A DNA stretch of 64,000 nucleotides from Belliella filtrata. Its GTDB lineage: Bacteria; Bacteroidota; Bacteroidia; Cytophagales; Cyclobacteriaceae. The DNA lies in NCBI RefSeq assembly GCF_022549775.1, contig NZ_JAKZGP010000009.1:38841-102840 (forward strand), written 5' to 3'. The first letter of the stretch is position 1, and every line of letters starts with the position of its first letter. A program made the translations under genes and the position numbers. A model generated the notes under the pieces. It made no database searches and was not told where the DNA came from. It was given only the letters and a program-made list of their open reading frames with translations. Positions 43,740-54,273 of the stretch are shown in pieces.

Positions 43740-45336
43740 AGAAATTCTCTTTGTCTTGTTTGGGATTGTGATTTTTTAGTTCCTTTAAGTTTACCTTATC
43801 AGGATTATTTATATCTATTTTGTCTATAATATTCAACATTTTCTCTGTGGCCATCATCGCGGCTACAGTTTGATCTGAGTCCAATCCCTTGGTCTTGAAA
43901 ATACGTCCATAGTCCCAAGTGATTACTGTTTCCACAAAGGCATCTGTCTTTCCACCCGGAGGAATAGACACATGATAATCTGTCAATTTAGGAAGCTGAA
44001 GTCCTTGAGACTTGTATATCTTCACAAGGGCTCTCATAAAGGCATCGTACTGACCATCACCAGACGAATGCTCTTCAAATGACTTCCCATGGATACTCAT
44101 TTTTAACTGTACTGTAGGCTTCAAACCTCTGGAATGAGTCATGTGATAGCCTTCGATAAATATTTCCTTTGTGATAGAATTGTTTTGCAACACATCAGAA
44201 ATAATATAAGGTAAGTCTTCTGTAGTAACCCTTTCCTTCTTGTCGCCTAGTTCTATGATCTTTTGGGTAACTTTAGTAAGTTCATCTGGCTCAAGAGATA
44301 TTCCTAACTCTTGCAAATTCTTTAAGATGTTGGCTTTCCCAGAGGTTTTACCAAGGGCATATTTTCGCTCTCTACCAAAACGCTCTGGCAGTAAATCATT
44401 GAAATAAAGGTTCTTTTTATTATCTCCATCAGCATGAATACCAGCAGTTTGGGTAAAGACATTTTCACCAACCACCGGCTTATTGGCTGGAATATGTTGA
44501 CCAGAAAACTGCTCTACAAGCTTGCTGACTCTATAAATCTTGTTCTCATTGAGACCAATCTCAAAATCAGTAAAGTCCTTAATAATGGCCGTCACAGATT
44601 CGAGAGGGGCATTACCAGCCCTTTCTCCAAGTCCATTTACAGTGGTATGTATCCCGGAGATTCCGCCATTGATGGCCTCCAATACGTTAGCCACAGAAAG
44701 ATCATAATCATTGTGCGCATGAAAATCAAAATGACAATCAGGGAACTTAGAAGTAATCAACTGGATAAACTCGGAGGTTTCTTTTGGATTCAGAAGACCC
44801 AATGTATCTGGTAGCATGATCCTACTCACCTCGATTTCATTCAAAAAAGCAATCAGTGACAAGGTATAATCTATGGAATTTCTCATCCCATTACTCCAGT
44901 CCTCAAGGTACACATTGACGGTGATATCCTTAGATTTTGCATAATCTACTGCTTTCTGGATATCTTCAAAATGTTGCTCCGGAGTTTTTTTCAATTGGTG
45001 GACCAAGTGATTCAATGAACCTTTTGTAAGCAAATTCATCACTTTGGCACCTGCCTCCACTAGCCAATCCACAGATGCAGGCGTGTCGACGAACCCAAGT
45101 ACTTCGACTTTCTGAAGATACCCTCTCTCTCCTGCCCATTGGGTGATCTTCTGAACACCCTCCATCTCTCCTTGGGATACGCGAGCAGAAGCCACTTCAA
45201 TTCTATCTACCTTGAGTTCTTCCAATAGCAGCTTAGCTATCTGAAGTTTTTCAGAAGGTAGAAAAGATACCCCCGAGGTCTGTTCCCCATCCCTCAAGGT
45301 TGTATCCATGATTTCTATTTTTCTCTGGTTTCCCAT
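43708..45336 (-). CDS. cimA: (R)-citramalate synthase, Leptospira-type LeuA family
   Basis: Condenses pyruvate with acetyl-CoA to citramalate, the first step of threonine-independent isoleucine synthesis. The 542-residue protein has the HMGL-like TIM barrel ([59 protein letters not shown] with the metal-binding His-x-His, [17 protein letters not shown]) and a C-terminal regulatory LeuA dimer domain ([16 protein letters not shown]). It is much closer in wording to Leptospira CimA, as I recall it ([33 protein letters not shown]), than to the second LeuA homologue at 47583. The call to citramalate rather than isopropylmalate is inference from that and from the operon. Confidence 0.78.
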   Translation of the reverse strand: MGNQRKIEIMDTTLRDGEQTSGVSFLPSEKLQIAKLLLEELKVDRIEVASARVSQGEMEGVQKITQWAGERGYLQKVEVLGFVDTPASVDWLVEAGAKVMNLLTKGSLNHLVHQLKKTPEQHFEDIQKAVDYAKSKDITVNVYLEDWSNGMRNSIDYTLSLIAFLNEIEVSRIMLPDTLGLLNPKETSEFIQLITSKFPDCHFDFHAHNDYDLSVANVLEAINGGISGIHTTVNGLGERAGNAPLESVTAIIKDFTDFEIGLNENKIYRVSKLVEQFSGQHIPANKPVVGENVFTQTAGIHADGDNKKNLYFNDLLPERFGRERKYALGKTSGKANILKNLQELGISLEPDELTKVTQKIIELGDKKERVTTEDLPYIISDVLQNNSITKEIFIEGYHMTHSRGLKPTVQLKMSIHGKSFEEHSSGDGQYDAFMRALVKIYKSQGLQLPKLTDYHVSIPPGGKTDAFVETVITWDYGRIFKTKGLDSDQTVAAMMATEKMLNIIDKIDINNPDKVNLKELKNHNPKQDKENFYGNEYSATAR

Positions 45337-45568
45337 AATATTTTAAATTGTTGAGGGTAGATTTTGGAAGGTTGAAAGATAAGTCTTGAAGGATAAAATT
45401 TCGGTTTCAGCTGTATTGAGTTGACTGATGTTGTTTCCTCTATTTATAAACTTCAAAAGCTCAAGATTCCCATCTATCCGTAATCATCAGCTAATTAGTC
45501 TACACTTATGTTCACTGTCTCCAATAGACTCAAACGCTTCATCCCTCAGCCTTCTACCTTCATCTTTT

Positions 45569-46162
45569 TTACCTTCTCTCTTTCTCAAAGGCTACTATTT
45601 CCTCTTTTAAATTCAATAGGTAATCGATATCATCAAAGCCGTTTTTCATGTTCTCTTTTTTGTAGGCATTGATATCAAAAGATTCAGATTGACCTGTGCT
45701 TAATAGCGTAATTGTTTGCTTGTCTATGTCTACTTCTACTTCAGCGCTAGGGTCTGCTTCTACAGCAGAGAAAATTACTTCTGCGAATTCTGGGGTAACA
45801 GTAACAGGTAGGACACCAATATTCAAGCAATTATTTTTAAAAATGTCTGCAAAGAAACTGGACACTACACACCTGAAGCCATAATCATAGATTGCCCACA
45901 CGGCATGCTCTCTACTAGACCCAGAGCCAAAGTTTCTACCAGCAATCAGAATTTTTCCTGAATAGGTTGGGTCATTGAGGACGAAATCCTTTTTCGGATT
46001 CCCTTCTACATCATATCTCCAATCTCTAAATAAGTTGTCCCCAAACCCTTCTCGCTCAGTTGCCTTCAAGAACCTTGCTGGTATAATCTGATCAGTATCT
46101 ACGTTCTCTGTTGGAAGAGGAACCACTGTAGAAGTCAATACATTAAATTTATCGTAAGCCAT
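45569..46162 (-). CDS. leuD: 3-isopropylmalate dehydratase small subunit
   Basis: Small subunit of isopropylmalate isomerase, 197 residues, aconitase swivel domain. Motifs: LPTENVDTDQIIPARFLKAT, ILIAGRNFGSGSSREHAVWA, and FKNNCLNIGVLPV. It pairs with LeuC, whose stop lies 19 bp upstream. The enzyme isomerises 2- to 3-isopropylmalate and can do the same for citramalate. A 232-bp stretch with no gene follows before cimA; no terminator is seen in it. Confidence 0.95.
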   Translation of the reverse strand: MAYDKFNVLTSTVVPLPTENVDTDQIIPARFLKATEREGFGDNLFRDWRYDVEGNPKKDFVLNDPTYSGKILIAGRNFGSGSSREHAVWAIYDYGFRCVVSSFFADIFKNNCLNIGVLPVTVTPEFAEVIFSAVEADPSAEVEVDIDKQTITLLSTGQSESFDINAYKKENMKNGFDDIDYLLNLKEEIVAFEKERR

Positions 46163-46180
46163 ATTTTTTTCTAATCTTAA

Positions 46181-47581
46181 TTAAAATACTTCTCTTGGAT
46201 CACATATCTCGCCCGTTACCGCTACAGCAGCTACAGTAAGAGGACTAGCCAACATGGTGCGAGCTCCTGGACCTTGGCGACCTTCAAAATTTCTATTGGA
46301 AGTCGAGACTGCGTATTTCCCTGCTGGTATCTTGTCATCATTCATGGCTAGACATGCGGAGCAACCTGGTTGCCTCAATTCAAAACCTGCTTCCTCCAAA
46401 ATCTTCACGAGCCCCTCTTCATGAGCAAGTTTCTCTACTTCACGAGAACCTGGCACAATCCAAGCAGTGATATTGTCTGCCTTTTTCTTTCCTTTGACAA
46501 AACCTGCCACTGCACGGATATCTTCAATTCTTCCGTTGGTACAGCTTCCTACAAAAACAAAATCCACTTTCTTGCCTTTGATCGCTTCTCCAGGAGCAAA
46601 TCCCATATAGTCCAAAGACTTGAGGTAGGTTTTCTTATTGCTACCTTCCATTCCTTCAGTAGAAGGGATATTGCCTATTACTTTGATCCCCATTCCTGGA
46701 TTGGTTCCATAAGTTATCATCGGCTCAATGTCCTCGGCATCGAAGTTGTACTCTTTGTCAAAAGTAGCGCCTTCATCTGTTTTGAGCTGCTTCCAATCTG
46801 CTACTGCTTTATCCCATGCCTCACCTTTTGGAGCATATTGTTTACCTTTTAGGTAATTAAAAGTAGTCTCATCTGGAGCAATCAAACCTCCCCTAGCCCC
46901 CATTTCAATACTCATGTTGCAAATGGTCATCCTAGCTTCCATGCTTAAGCTTTGGATGGCGGATCCTGCATACTCTACAAAGTAACCTGTAGCACCTGCA
47001 GCTGATATTTTAGAAATTATATATAGAATGATATCCTTTGAAGTGACACCTTTACCTAGTGTTCCATCCACTGTAATTCTCATTTTCTTAGCCTTACTTT
47101 GCATGATGCATTGTGTAGCGAATACCATCTCAACTTCTGAAGTACCAATACCAAAAGCAATGGCTCCAAAAGCACCGTGAGTTGAAGTATGACTATCTCC
47201 ACATACTATCGTCATACCTGGCTGCGTAATACCAAGCTCTGGACCAATCACGTGAACGATACCGTGATGTGCTGACCCTAGATCATGCAAATCAATCCCA
47301 TGTTTTTTGCAGTTTTCACGAAGTTTTTCAACTTGCATCCTTGAAAGCTTATCCTTGATCGTTTTATCTTGATCAATGGTAGGAACATTGTGATCCGGAG
47401 TAGCTACTGTCCTTTCTGGAAACATCACGTCTATACCACGCTTTTCCAAATTTAGGAATGCCACTGGGCTAGTCACTTCATGGATAAAATGCTTATCTAT
47501 GAAAAATACATCTGGTCCATCTTGCACAGACTTTACTACATGTGCATCCCAAACTTTATCAAATAATGTTTTCTTTTCCAT
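46181..47581 (-). CDS. leuC: 3-isopropylmalate dehydratase large subunit
   Basis: Large subunit of isopropylmalate isomerase with a [4Fe-4S] cluster, 466 residues. Visible: VVGPELG-like [59 protein letters not shown], and the cluster Cys residues in [20 protein letters not shown] and [16 protein letters not shown]. It is 1 bp after leuA and 19 bp before leuD. Confidence 0.96.
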   Translation of the reverse strand: MEKKTLFDKVWDAHVVKSVQDGPDVFFIDKHFIHEVTSPVAFLNLEKRGIDVMFPERTVATPDHNVPTIDQDKTIKDKLSRMQVEKLRENCKKHGIDLHDLGSAHHGIVHVIGPELGITQPGMTIVCGDSHTSTHGAFGAIAFGIGTSEVEMVFATQCIMQSKAKKMRITVDGTLGKGVTSKDIILYIISKISAAGATGYFVEYAGSAIQSLSMEARMTICNMSIEMGARGGLIAPDETTFNYLKGKQYAPKGEAWDKAVADWKQLKTDEGATFDKEYNFDAEDIEPMITYGTNPGMGIKVIGNIPSTEGMEGSNKKTYLKSLDYMGFAPGEAIKGKKVDFVFVGSCTNGRIEDIRAVAGFVKGKKKADNITAWIVPGSREVEKLAHEEGLVKILEEAGFELRQPGCSACLAMNDDKIPAGKYAVSTSNRNFEGRQGPGARTMLASPLTVAAVAVTGEICDPREVF

Positions 47582-47582
47582 C

Positions 47583-49094
47583 TTAGGCTACTGTCACTTT
47601 ATTTTTGACTGGTATTTTATTTAGTGCATCGACAAATGCTTGTGCAGATGCCAAGACAATGTCTGTGTTGGATGCAAATCCATAGTAAGGCACTTTGCCT
47701 TGCATGATTCGCATGTGAACTTTGGCCACGTCATCACTTCCAGCTGTGATGGCTTGGATCAAAAATTCCTCTAATTCAATATTTGGTTTTACAATCTTGT
47801 CAATTGATTTTAAAACAGCATCCACTGGGCCATTACCAGAAGAAGTTTCCTTTTTGATCTCTCCACCCACTTTAAGTGTCACTTCTGCCTGGATCTCTCC
47901 ATTGGACTGATATGAGACACGCTCCAATTCGATCAAAGTAGAATCATCAATGTACTTCCCTACCAGGGTCAACAAGTCCTTAGGGCTAATATCTCTTTTG
48001 GAGTCAGCAAGAATCAAAAATTCTTCATAAACTTCTCTCAAAGCCTCACCTTCTAACACAACTCCAAGGTTATCCAAATGGTGCTTTAAAGCCGCCCTAC
48101 CACTTCTGGCAGTGAGAACGATAGAGGATTCATGAACACCAACATCTTTTGGGTCAATGATTTCATAGTTTTCTCTATGCTTCAAGACACCATCTTGGTG
48201 AATCCCTGAGGAGTGTGCAAATGCATTTCGACCGACGATTGCCTTATTTGGTTGCACAGGCATATTCATCAGTTTTGATATCAACCTGCTCGTTTCATAG
48301 ATTTTTGGCGTGACGATATTGGTTTCTACAGGTATATCATGATGACACTTGATTGCCATTACGACTTCCTCCATAGAAGTATTGCCTGCACGTTCACCTA
48401 TACCATTGATCGTTACTTCTACTTGACGAGCACCATTTTGTACACCAGATATGGTATTGGCAGTAGCCATACCTAAATCATTGTGACAATGGGTAGCGAT
48501 GATTGCTTTATCGATATTTGAAACATTTTCTTTCAAATGCCTGATAATAGCTCCATACTGCTCTGGTAGCGTGTAACCTGTGGTATCAGGAATATTTACT
48601 ACTGTAGCACCTGCCTTGATTGCCTGCTCTATGATGCGAGCCAAAAAGTCTTTCTCTGCCCTACCGGCATCCTCTGCGTAGAACTCTACATCCTCCACGT
48701 ATCTCTTCGCGTATTTGACAGCACGAACTGCCCTTTCGATGATTTCGTCTGGTGTAGACCTAAGCTTGTACTGAATATGGTAAGGAGACACACCGATACC
48801 AGTGTGAATCCTTCCTTTTTTGGCATATTTGAGCGCTTCAGCAGCTACTTCTATATCCTTTTCCACAGCTCTGGAAAGGGCACAGATGATTGGATTGGAT
48901 ACTGCTTTGGAGATCTCCACTACGGAGTTGAAATCCCCTGGGCTGGAAATCGGAAATCCAGCCTCAATGATATCTACTCCAAGTTCTTCTAATGCCTTAG
49001 CGACCACAATTTTTTCTCGGGAATTCAACTGACATCCCGGCACCTGTTCCCCATCACGAAGGGTGGTATCGAATATCCATAGCTTATCACTCAT
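47583..49094 (-). CDS. leuA: 2-isopropylmalate synthase
   Basis: Condenses 2-oxoisovalerate with acetyl-CoA, the committed step of leucine synthesis. 503 residues: TIM barrel with [58 protein letters not shown] (metal-binding His-x-His), [20 protein letters not shown], then [20 protein letters not shown] and the leucine-binding dimer domain at the end ([15 protein letters not shown]). This is the classical LeuA, in contrast to the CimA-like paralogue in the same operon. Spacing is 4 bp to ilvC and 1 bp to leuC. Confidence 0.93.
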   Translation of the reverse strand: MSDKLWIFDTTLRDGEQVPGCQLNSREKIVVAKALEELGVDIIEAGFPISSPGDFNSVVEISKAVSNPIICALSRAVEKDIEVAAEALKYAKKGRIHTGIGVSPYHIQYKLRSTPDEIIERAVRAVKYAKRYVEDVEFYAEDAGRAEKDFLARIIEQAIKAGATVVNIPDTTGYTLPEQYGAIIRHLKENVSNIDKAIIATHCHNDLGMATANTISGVQNGARQVEVTINGIGERAGNTSMEEVVMAIKCHHDIPVETNIVTPKIYETSRLISKLMNMPVQPNKAIVGRNAFAHSSGIHQDGVLKHRENYEIIDPKDVGVHESSIVLTARSGRAALKHHLDNLGVVLEGEALREVYEEFLILADSKRDISPKDLLTLVGKYIDDSTLIELERVSYQSNGEIQAEVTLKVGGEIKKETSSGNGPVDAVLKSIDKIVKPNIELEEFLIQAITAGSDDVAKVHMRIMQGKVPYYGFASNTDIVLASAQAFVDALNKIPVKNKVTVA

Positions 49095-49098
49095 ATCT

Positions 49099-50142
49099 TT
49101 AATTATTTTCTGGTCTCAATTTTCTGACGACTGCACCTGCTTGCCACATTTCTGAATCTCTCAACTCTTTCAACTCCACCTCTAACTTTTCTCTATAATC
49201 TTCTTTGCTGTTAGAGTCAATTGACTTTTGCGCCTCTTTGCCTGTTTTTACAGAATCGTACAATTGCTCAAAAACTGGCTTAGTAGCATCTCTAAATGGC
49301 TTCCACCAGTCTAATGCACCTCTTTGAGCTGTTGTAGAACAGTTGGCATACATCCAGTCCATACCATTCTCCGCTACCAAAGGCATCAATGATTGTGTCA
49401 ATTCTTCCACGGTTTCATTGAATGCTTCTGAAGGTGTGTGACCATTGGCTCTCAACACCTCATATTGAGCAGCAAATATCCCTTGAATAGCCCCCATCAA
49501 AGTACCTCTTTCTCCAGTCAAATCTGAAGTCACTTCTCTGTAGAAATCTGTCTCAAACAAATATCCAGAACCCACTCCTATACCCAATGCAACTACACGG
49601 TCTTTGGCTTTTCCAGTTCCGTCCTGGAAGATTGCATAAGAAGAGTTCAAACCTCTACCTTCTACAAACATTCTTCTCAATGATGTACCTGAACCTTTTG
49701 GTGCCACCAAAATCACATCTACATCTGCTGGTGGTACGATTCCTGTCTTTTCTTTGTAAGTCACACCAAATCCGTGAGAGAAATACAATGCCTTACCTGG
49801 AGTCAAGTGTTTTTTCACCATTGGCCACAAAGCAATCTGCCCAGCATCTGAAAGTAAAAACTGTATGATAGTTCCTCTTTCACAAGCTTCTTCTAGGTCA
49901 AACAAAGTCTCGCCTGGAACCCAGCCATCTGCTACTGCTTTATCCCAAGTTTTAGAATTTTTTCTTTGACCTACGATTACGTTGAAGCCATTATCCTTTA
50001 AGTTCAAAGCTTGACCTGGCCCCTGTACACCATACCCTAGTACAGCGATCACTTCGTCCTTCAATACTTCTCTGGCTTTTTCCAAAGGGAACTCTTCCCT
50101 GGTTACTACATTTTCCTCTACTGATCCAAATTTCAGTTTCAT
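49099..50142 (-). CDS. ilvC: Ketol-acid reductoisomerase
   Basis: Reduces and isomerises acetolactate or acetohydroxybutyrate with NADPH and Mg. 347 residues: Rossmann part with [38 protein letters not shown] (NADPH phosphate loop), [13 protein letters not shown] and [15 protein letters not shown]; the knotted helical domain holds [20 protein letters not shown] and [18 protein letters not shown] with the metal-binding acids. The gene lies between ilvN and leuA and is followed after 4 bp by leuA. Confidence 0.95.
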   Translation of the reverse strand: MKLKFGSVEENVVTREEFPLEKAREVLKDEVIAVLGYGVQGPGQALNLKDNGFNVIVGQRKNSKTWDKAVADGWVPGETLFDLEEACERGTIIQFLLSDAGQIALWPMVKKHLTPGKALYFSHGFGVTYKEKTGIVPPADVDVILVAPKGSGTSLRRMFVEGRGLNSSYAIFQDGTGKAKDRVVALGIGVGSGYLFETDFYREVTSDLTGERGTLMGAIQGIFAAQYEVLRANGHTPSEAFNETVEELTQSLMPLVAENGMDWMYANCSTTAQRGALDWWKPFRDATKPVFEQLYDSVKTGKEAQKSIDSNSKEDYREKLEVELKELRDSEMWQAGAVVRKLRPENN

Positions 50143-50154
50143 AGTTATTGGTTT

Positions 50155-50667
50155 TTATAAGGTTTGATGATTTAAATATTCCGATACGGAGAATCTAGGC
50201 TTAGCAATGGCCACGCGACCTGACCTAGAAAACTCCAAAAGTCCATAAGGCTTTAGTGTTTCCAAAAGTGCTTGTGTATCTTCTTTATGACCTGTAAACT
50301 CTACAACGACAAAGGCTTTTTCAGCAGCGATGATGTGTGCATTATACCTTCTGATTACTTTTTCAAGACTTGCATCTAAGCTTTCAATTGGCAATTTGTA
50401 AAGTGCGATTTCCTGGTATACTACTTCAGAATCTTCAAAATAGTATGATTTGATCACATCAGTGATTTTCTCAATTTGCTGTACCAAATGGACAATCTGA
50501 TCTTGTGTCACTGTACACTCTATCGTGATCTTGTGAATCCCGTCAAGTCGACTCTCTGATGCTGTAAGTGCATCGATATTGATCCCTCTTCTGGTAAAGA
50601 TGATGGTGATCCTATTCAAGATCCCTATGAAATTTTCTGTATAGATTAATATGGTATATCTATTCAT
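50155..50667 (-). CDS. ilvN: Acetolactate synthase small (regulatory) subunit
   Basis: ACT-domain regulatory subunit that binds valine and tunes the IlvB catalytic subunit. 170 residues: ACT domain 1 TENFIGILNRITIIFTRRGI followed by NIDALTASESRLDGIHKITI, and a second ACT-like half (ALYKLPIESLDASLEKVIRR, VVEFTGHKEDTQALLETLKP, LLEFSRSGRVAIAK). It is 13 bp after ilvB and 12 bp before ilvC. Confidence 0.93.
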   Translation of the reverse strand: MNRYTILIYTENFIGILNRITIIFTRRGINIDALTASESRLDGIHKITIECTVTQDQIVHLVQQIEKITDVIKSYYFEDSEVVYQEIALYKLPIESLDASLEKVIRRYNAHIIAAEKAFVVVEFTGHKEDTQALLETLKPYGLLEFSRSGRVAIAKPRFSVSEYLNHQTL

Positions 50668-50680
50668 AATTTTTACGAAT

Positions 50681-52363
50681 TTAGCTAAGCCTCACTTCTT
50701 CTACTGAACTTCCCGTAGCGATCATTGGAAACACATTGTCTTCCTTCTCTACAACTACTTCAAGGAAGTACGGCCCATCATGAGTCAACATGTCTGCTAC
50801 TGCATCACTTAAGTCATCTCTTTCATTGACTTTTGTTGCTTTTATATTGTAAGCTTCGGCAAGTTTGATAAAGTCAGGATTGTCCAATTCTGTAAATGAA
50901 TACCTTCTATCGAAAAACATCTGCTGCCACTGCCTCACCATGCCTAAGAAATTGTTGTTCAATAAGACAACTTTTACTGGTGCTTTGGTTTGCATGATCG
51001 TACCCAATTCCTGAATGGTCATCTGGATACCACCATCACCAACTACACATATTACCTGTCTGCTATAATCTGCCATCTGCGCACCAAGAGCAGCTGGAAG
51101 AGCAAAGCCCATCGTTCCTAATCCACCAGAAGTAACTTGAGTTTTACTAGTCTTGAAATTGAAGTATCTCCAAGCTATCATCTGATGTTGTCCAACATCC
51201 GTAACTAACACAGCATCATCTGCCTTGTATTGATTGACATACCTGATCACCTCTCCCATGGTCAAGCCTGTCTTGGTTGGAGAAAGGTCATGGTTGATTA
51301 CCGATTCCTTTTCTAACAATTCCAACTCACGAAACTTCTCCATCCATCCTTCATGGGTGCTAGATTTCACTTCAGCAGTCAGCATAGCAAGACTTTCTTT
51401 ACAATCTCCTAAGACTGCTACTTCACATTTCACATTCTTATTGACCTCTGCAGGGTCTAGTTCTAGATGAATGACTTTAGCCTGCTTGGCATATCTGCTC
51501 AAGTCTCCAGTCACCCTATCATCGAATCTCATACCTATTGCAATCAACACATCACATTTATTTGTCAAAAGGTTTGGCGCATAATTGCCATGCATACCGA
51601 GTTTCCCAACAAATGATGGATGATCTTCAGAAAGTGCTCCTGAACCCAAAAGCGTAGAAGCTGCAGGAATTCCTGTTTTATCTAAAAATGCCTTGAACTC
51701 TTGCTCTGCTTTACCTATGATTATCCCTTGTCCAAACAATACATAAGGTCTTTCGGCTTGGTTGATCAACTCAGCCGCTGCTGCGATCGCCTTGGCTTCA
51801 ACAGGGATATTTGGTCTATAAGAACGAATACTTAAGCAAGGCACGTAGTTGAAAGCCCCTGACTCCACTTGTGCATTTTTGGTAATGTCTATCAAAACAG
51901 GTCCTGGTCTCCCCGATCTTGCAATGTGAAAGCCTTTAGCAATAGCAGGCGCTATATCCTCTGCTCTTCTTACTTGGATATTCCATTTGGTCACAGGCAT
52001 AGAGATACCCACGACATCTGTTTCTTGAAAAGCATCAGTACCTAACAGTTGAGCAGCTACTTGACCAGTGATACATACCAATGGGGTACTATCTATCATT
52101 GCATCTGCAAGTCCTGTGATAAGGTTAGTCGCTCCTGGGCCTGAGGTAGCTAACGCAACTCCAACTTTCCCAGATACTCTTGCATAGCCCTGCGCAGCAT
52201 GGATAGCTCCTTGCTCATGGCGCGTCAGAATATGTTTGATTTGATCATGATAATCATACAGTGCATCATACACTGGCATAATTGCCCCACCTGGATAGCC
52301 AAAAATATGCTGTACGTTTTCGGAAATTAAAGATTTCACTACGATATCTGCTCCTCTTATCAT
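50681..52363 (-). CDS. ilvB: Acetolactate synthase large (catalytic) subunit
   Basis: Thiamine-diphosphate enzyme making acetolactate (Val/Leu) or acetohydroxybutyrate (Ile). 560 residues in the usual three domains: Pyr (VQHIFGYPGGAIMPVYDALY, RHEQGAIHAAQGYARVSGKV with the catalytic Glu), central FAD domain (IGKAEQEFKAFLDKTGIPAA), and PP domain (SGGLGTMGFALPAALGAQMA, CVVGDGGIQMTIQELGTIMQ then LLNNNFLGMVRQWQ, the GDG-N ThDP motif). It is 13 bp after ilvD. Confidence 0.96.
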   Translation of the reverse strand: MIRGADIVVKSLISENVQHIFGYPGGAIMPVYDALYDYHDQIKHILTRHEQGAIHAAQGYARVSGKVGVALATSGPGATNLITGLADAMIDSTPLVCITGQVAAQLLGTDAFQETDVVGISMPVTKWNIQVRRAEDIAPAIAKGFHIARSGRPGPVLIDITKNAQVESGAFNYVPCLSIRSYRPNIPVEAKAIAAAAELINQAERPYVLFGQGIIIGKAEQEFKAFLDKTGIPAASTLLGSGALSEDHPSFVGKLGMHGNYAPNLLTNKCDVLIAIGMRFDDRVTGDLSRYAKQAKVIHLELDPAEVNKNVKCEVAVLGDCKESLAMLTAEVKSSTHEGWMEKFRELELLEKESVINHDLSPTKTGLTMGEVIRYVNQYKADDAVLVTDVGQHQMIAWRYFNFKTSKTQVTSGGLGTMGFALPAALGAQMADYSRQVICVVGDGGIQMTIQELGTIMQTKAPVKVVLLNNNFLGMVRQWQQMFFDRRYSFTELDNPDFIKLAEAYNIKATKVNERDDLSDAVADMLTHDGPYFLEVVVEKEDNVFPMIATGSSVEEVRLS

Positions 52364-52376
52364 TTGTTGCTGGGTT

Positions 52377-54053
52377 TTATTTATCAGTTACACAACCTTC
52401 TGATGCGGTTGAAACGAGTATATTGTACTTTTTTAAAGTGCCTTGTAAGTCGCTTAAATCCTTTCTCTTCCAAACTTTTCTTCTTGCTTCAAACTCCTCG
52501 TCCGATACATCACAAGTCAATTTCAGATTATCAGCATCTATAGTAACCATATCTCCATCCTTCAAGAGTCCAATAGGTCCTCCTAAGTAAGCTTCAGGAG
52601 TGACATGCCCTACTACGAAGCCATGCGTACCACCTGAAAATCTCCCGTCTGTGATCAAGGCTACATCTGAACCAAGCCCTGCTCCTATGATCATAGACGT
52701 TGGCTTCAACATCTCTGGCATCCCTGGACCACCTTTTGGTCCAATATTCCTGATGACGATAACGGAGCCTCTATTCACTTTATGATCTCTGATCGCTTCA
52801 TTTGCTTCTTGTTCCGAGTCAAAGACCTGTGCAGGTCCAGTGAAAGCATTTCCTTCTTTTCCTGTGATTTTTGCAACAGCACCTTCTGGGGCTAAGTTTC
52901 CGTCTAGGATACATAAGTGACCAGTTGCTTTGATTGGTTGCTCTAGCGGATGAATCACATTGACCAATGATGGACTGATAGGATCTATATTTTCAAGGTT
53001 TTCTTCCAATGTTTTTCCTGTCACTGTGAGACAATCACCGTGAAGATATCCATTCAAAAGCATGTATTTCATAAAAGCAGGAAGACCACCTTGCTCATGC
53101 AAGTCTTCCATCATAAACTTTCCAGATGGCTTAAAATCACCAATCATTGGTGTCTTAGCATTGATCTTTTTGAAATCCTCTATGGTGAAATCCACCCCCG
53201 CTGTGCGTGCTATAGCGATGATATGCATCACAGCATTCGTACTGCCACCAAGGGCTATAGTCACTGTTACTGCATTTTCTATACTTTTTCTAGTGATGAT
53301 ATCTGTTGGTTTGATATCTTTCTCTAGAAGAATTTTCATGTACTTATTTACTTCTCTACACTCTCTCAATTTCTCTGGAGAATTAGCTGGATAAGAAGCT
53401 GAGTAAGGCAATGACATTCCCATGGCTTCAATTGCTGAAGACATGGTGTTAGCCGTATACATCCCTCCACAGGCACCCTTTCCAGGGCAAGCATTTCTGA
53501 TTACACCATCATAATCCTCATCAGATATACTTCCATTCACACGCTTACCAAATGCTTCAAAAGCAGATACTATATTTAGCTTTTCTCCTTTATAATTACC
53601 TGATGCAATCGTACCTCCATACACCATGATAGATGGTCTATTGGTACGTGTCATTCCCATGACAGCCCCAGGCATATTCTTATCACAACCAGCTACCGCT
53701 ACACAGCCATCGAAGGAATGGCCTATGATAAATGATTCAATAGAATCTGCTATAATCTCCCTAGACACCAAAGAATATCGCATGCCTAAGGTTCCCATAC
53801 TAGTACCATCAGATATACCAATGGTATTAAAAACCAAACCGGTCAGATCATGTTCTTGAGAAGAAGCTTTGATCAGACCGGCGAAGTCGTTGAGGTGCAT
53901 GTTGCAAGGATTACTTTCGTATCCACAACTCGCTACCCCTACAAAGGGCTGGTTCATCTTTTTATCCGTCAATCCAGTCGCATAAAGCATGGCTTTACCT
54001 GCTGGATGCTCTTCGTTTTGGCTGATTTCCCAACTATATTTTTTCAAACTCAT
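52377..54053 (-). CDS. ilvD: Dihydroxy-acid dehydratase
   Basis: Fe-S dehydratase of valine, leucine and isoleucine synthesis. The start is ATG 54053 (MSLKKYSWEISQNEEHPAGK), giving 558 residues; an upstream in-frame ATG at 54101 lies inside the terminator hairpin and is not used. Motifs: FVGVASCGYESNPCNMHL, AVAGCDKNMPGAVMGMTR and ACPGKGACGGMYTANTMSS for cluster Cys residues, STNAVMHIIAIARTAG, and near the end DGRFSGGTHGFVVGHVTPEA. It is the first structural gene of the nine-gene operon, 30 bp after the attenuator. Confidence 0.95.
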   Translation of the reverse strand: MSLKKYSWEISQNEEHPAGKAMLYATGLTDKKMNQPFVGVASCGYESNPCNMHLNDFAGLIKASSQEHDLTGLVFNTIGISDGTSMGTLGMRYSLVSREIIADSIESFIIGHSFDGCVAVAGCDKNMPGAVMGMTRTNRPSIMVYGGTIASGNYKGEKLNIVSAFEAFGKRVNGSISDEDYDGVIRNACPGKGACGGMYTANTMSSAIEAMGMSLPYSASYPANSPEKLRECREVNKYMKILLEKDIKPTDIITRKSIENAVTVTIALGGSTNAVMHIIAIARTAGVDFTIEDFKKINAKTPMIGDFKPSGKFMMEDLHEQGGLPAFMKYMLLNGYLHGDCLTVTGKTLEENLENIDPISPSLVNVIHPLEQPIKATGHLCILDGNLAPEGAVAKITGKEGNAFTGPAQVFDSEQEANEAIRDHKVNRGSVIVIRNIGPKGGPGMPEMLKPTSMIIGAGLGSDVALITDGRFSGGTHGFVVGHVTPEAYLGGPIGLLKDGDMVTIDADNLKLTCDVSDEEFEARRKVWKRKDLSDLQGTLKKYNILVSTASEGCVTDK

Positions 54054-54084
54054 GGTATCAATAGGTTTATTAATTTGCTTGTAT

Positions 54085-54114
54085 AAAAAAAAGTGCCCCA
54101 CTTGGATGAGGCAC
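54085..54114 (-). terminator. Attenuator terminator of the ilv-leu operon
   Basis: On the minus strand, stem GTGCCTCAT / GTGGGGCAC (9 bp, two G-U pairs) with loop CCAA, then eight T. It lies between the leader peptide and ilvD, so it stops the operon unless the competing antiterminator forms. The left arm (54106-54114) is also the right arm of that antiterminator. Confidence 0.85.
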
Positions 54115-54158
54115 CTAGATTTATATGGTTGTTTTAATGATATAGTCTAGCGCCTCAT
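54106..54158 (-). promoter_or_regulatory. Antiterminator pairing region of the ilv leader
   Basis: On the minus strand ATGAGGCGCTAGA (54158-54146), which starts at the leader-peptide stop codon, pairs with TCTAGGTGCCTCAT (54119-54106): seven pairs ATGAGGC/GCCTCAT and five pairs CTAGA/TCTAG around a small internal loop. Pairing would sequester the terminator's left arm. A ribosome finishing the leader peptide covers the first segment and lets the terminator form. This is the classical transcription attenuation layout. Confidence 0.75.
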
Positions 54159-54211
54159 TGCTTTCCAATAATGAGAATAAGGAATCCAATAAAGCTGACT
54201 AGACGTGTCAT
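54155..54211 (-). CDS. Leader peptide of the ilv-leu operon
   Basis: An 18-residue open frame, MTRLVSFIGFLILIIGKQ, stop TGA. Eight of 18 residues are Leu (3), Ile (4) or Val (1), clustered as L-I-L-I-I just before the end. It sits 24 bp downstream of the expected transcript start and directly before the antiterminator, as leader peptides of attenuated amino acid operons do. Starvation for Ile or Leu would stall the ribosome here and allow transcription of ilvD onwards. Too short to be recognised by family; the call rests on composition and position. Confidence 0.75.
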   Translation of the reverse strand: MTRLVSFIGFLILIIGKQ

Positions 54212-54241
54212 GTGGTTTTGTTTTATTATCAATCAACGATA

Positions 54242-54273
54242 CAATATTAAAGTGCATTTTCGACACTTACAAT
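54242..54273 (-). promoter_or_regulatory. Promoter of the ilv-leu operon
   Basis: On the minus strand ATTG at 54273-54270, 20 bp spacer, then TAATATTG at 54249-54242, one mismatch from the -7 consensus TAnnTTTG. The transcript would begin about 24 bp before the leader-peptide ATG. Confidence 0.6.

Noticed and set aside
46370..46852. 160-codon plus-strand ORF inside leuC
   Set aside because: Antisense to leuC cluster motifs; its aromatic- and Cys-rich composition is typical of a non-coding frame.
53062..53394. Plus-strand ORFs overlapping ilvD
   Set aside because: They run opposite to a conserved enzyme and share no known features.
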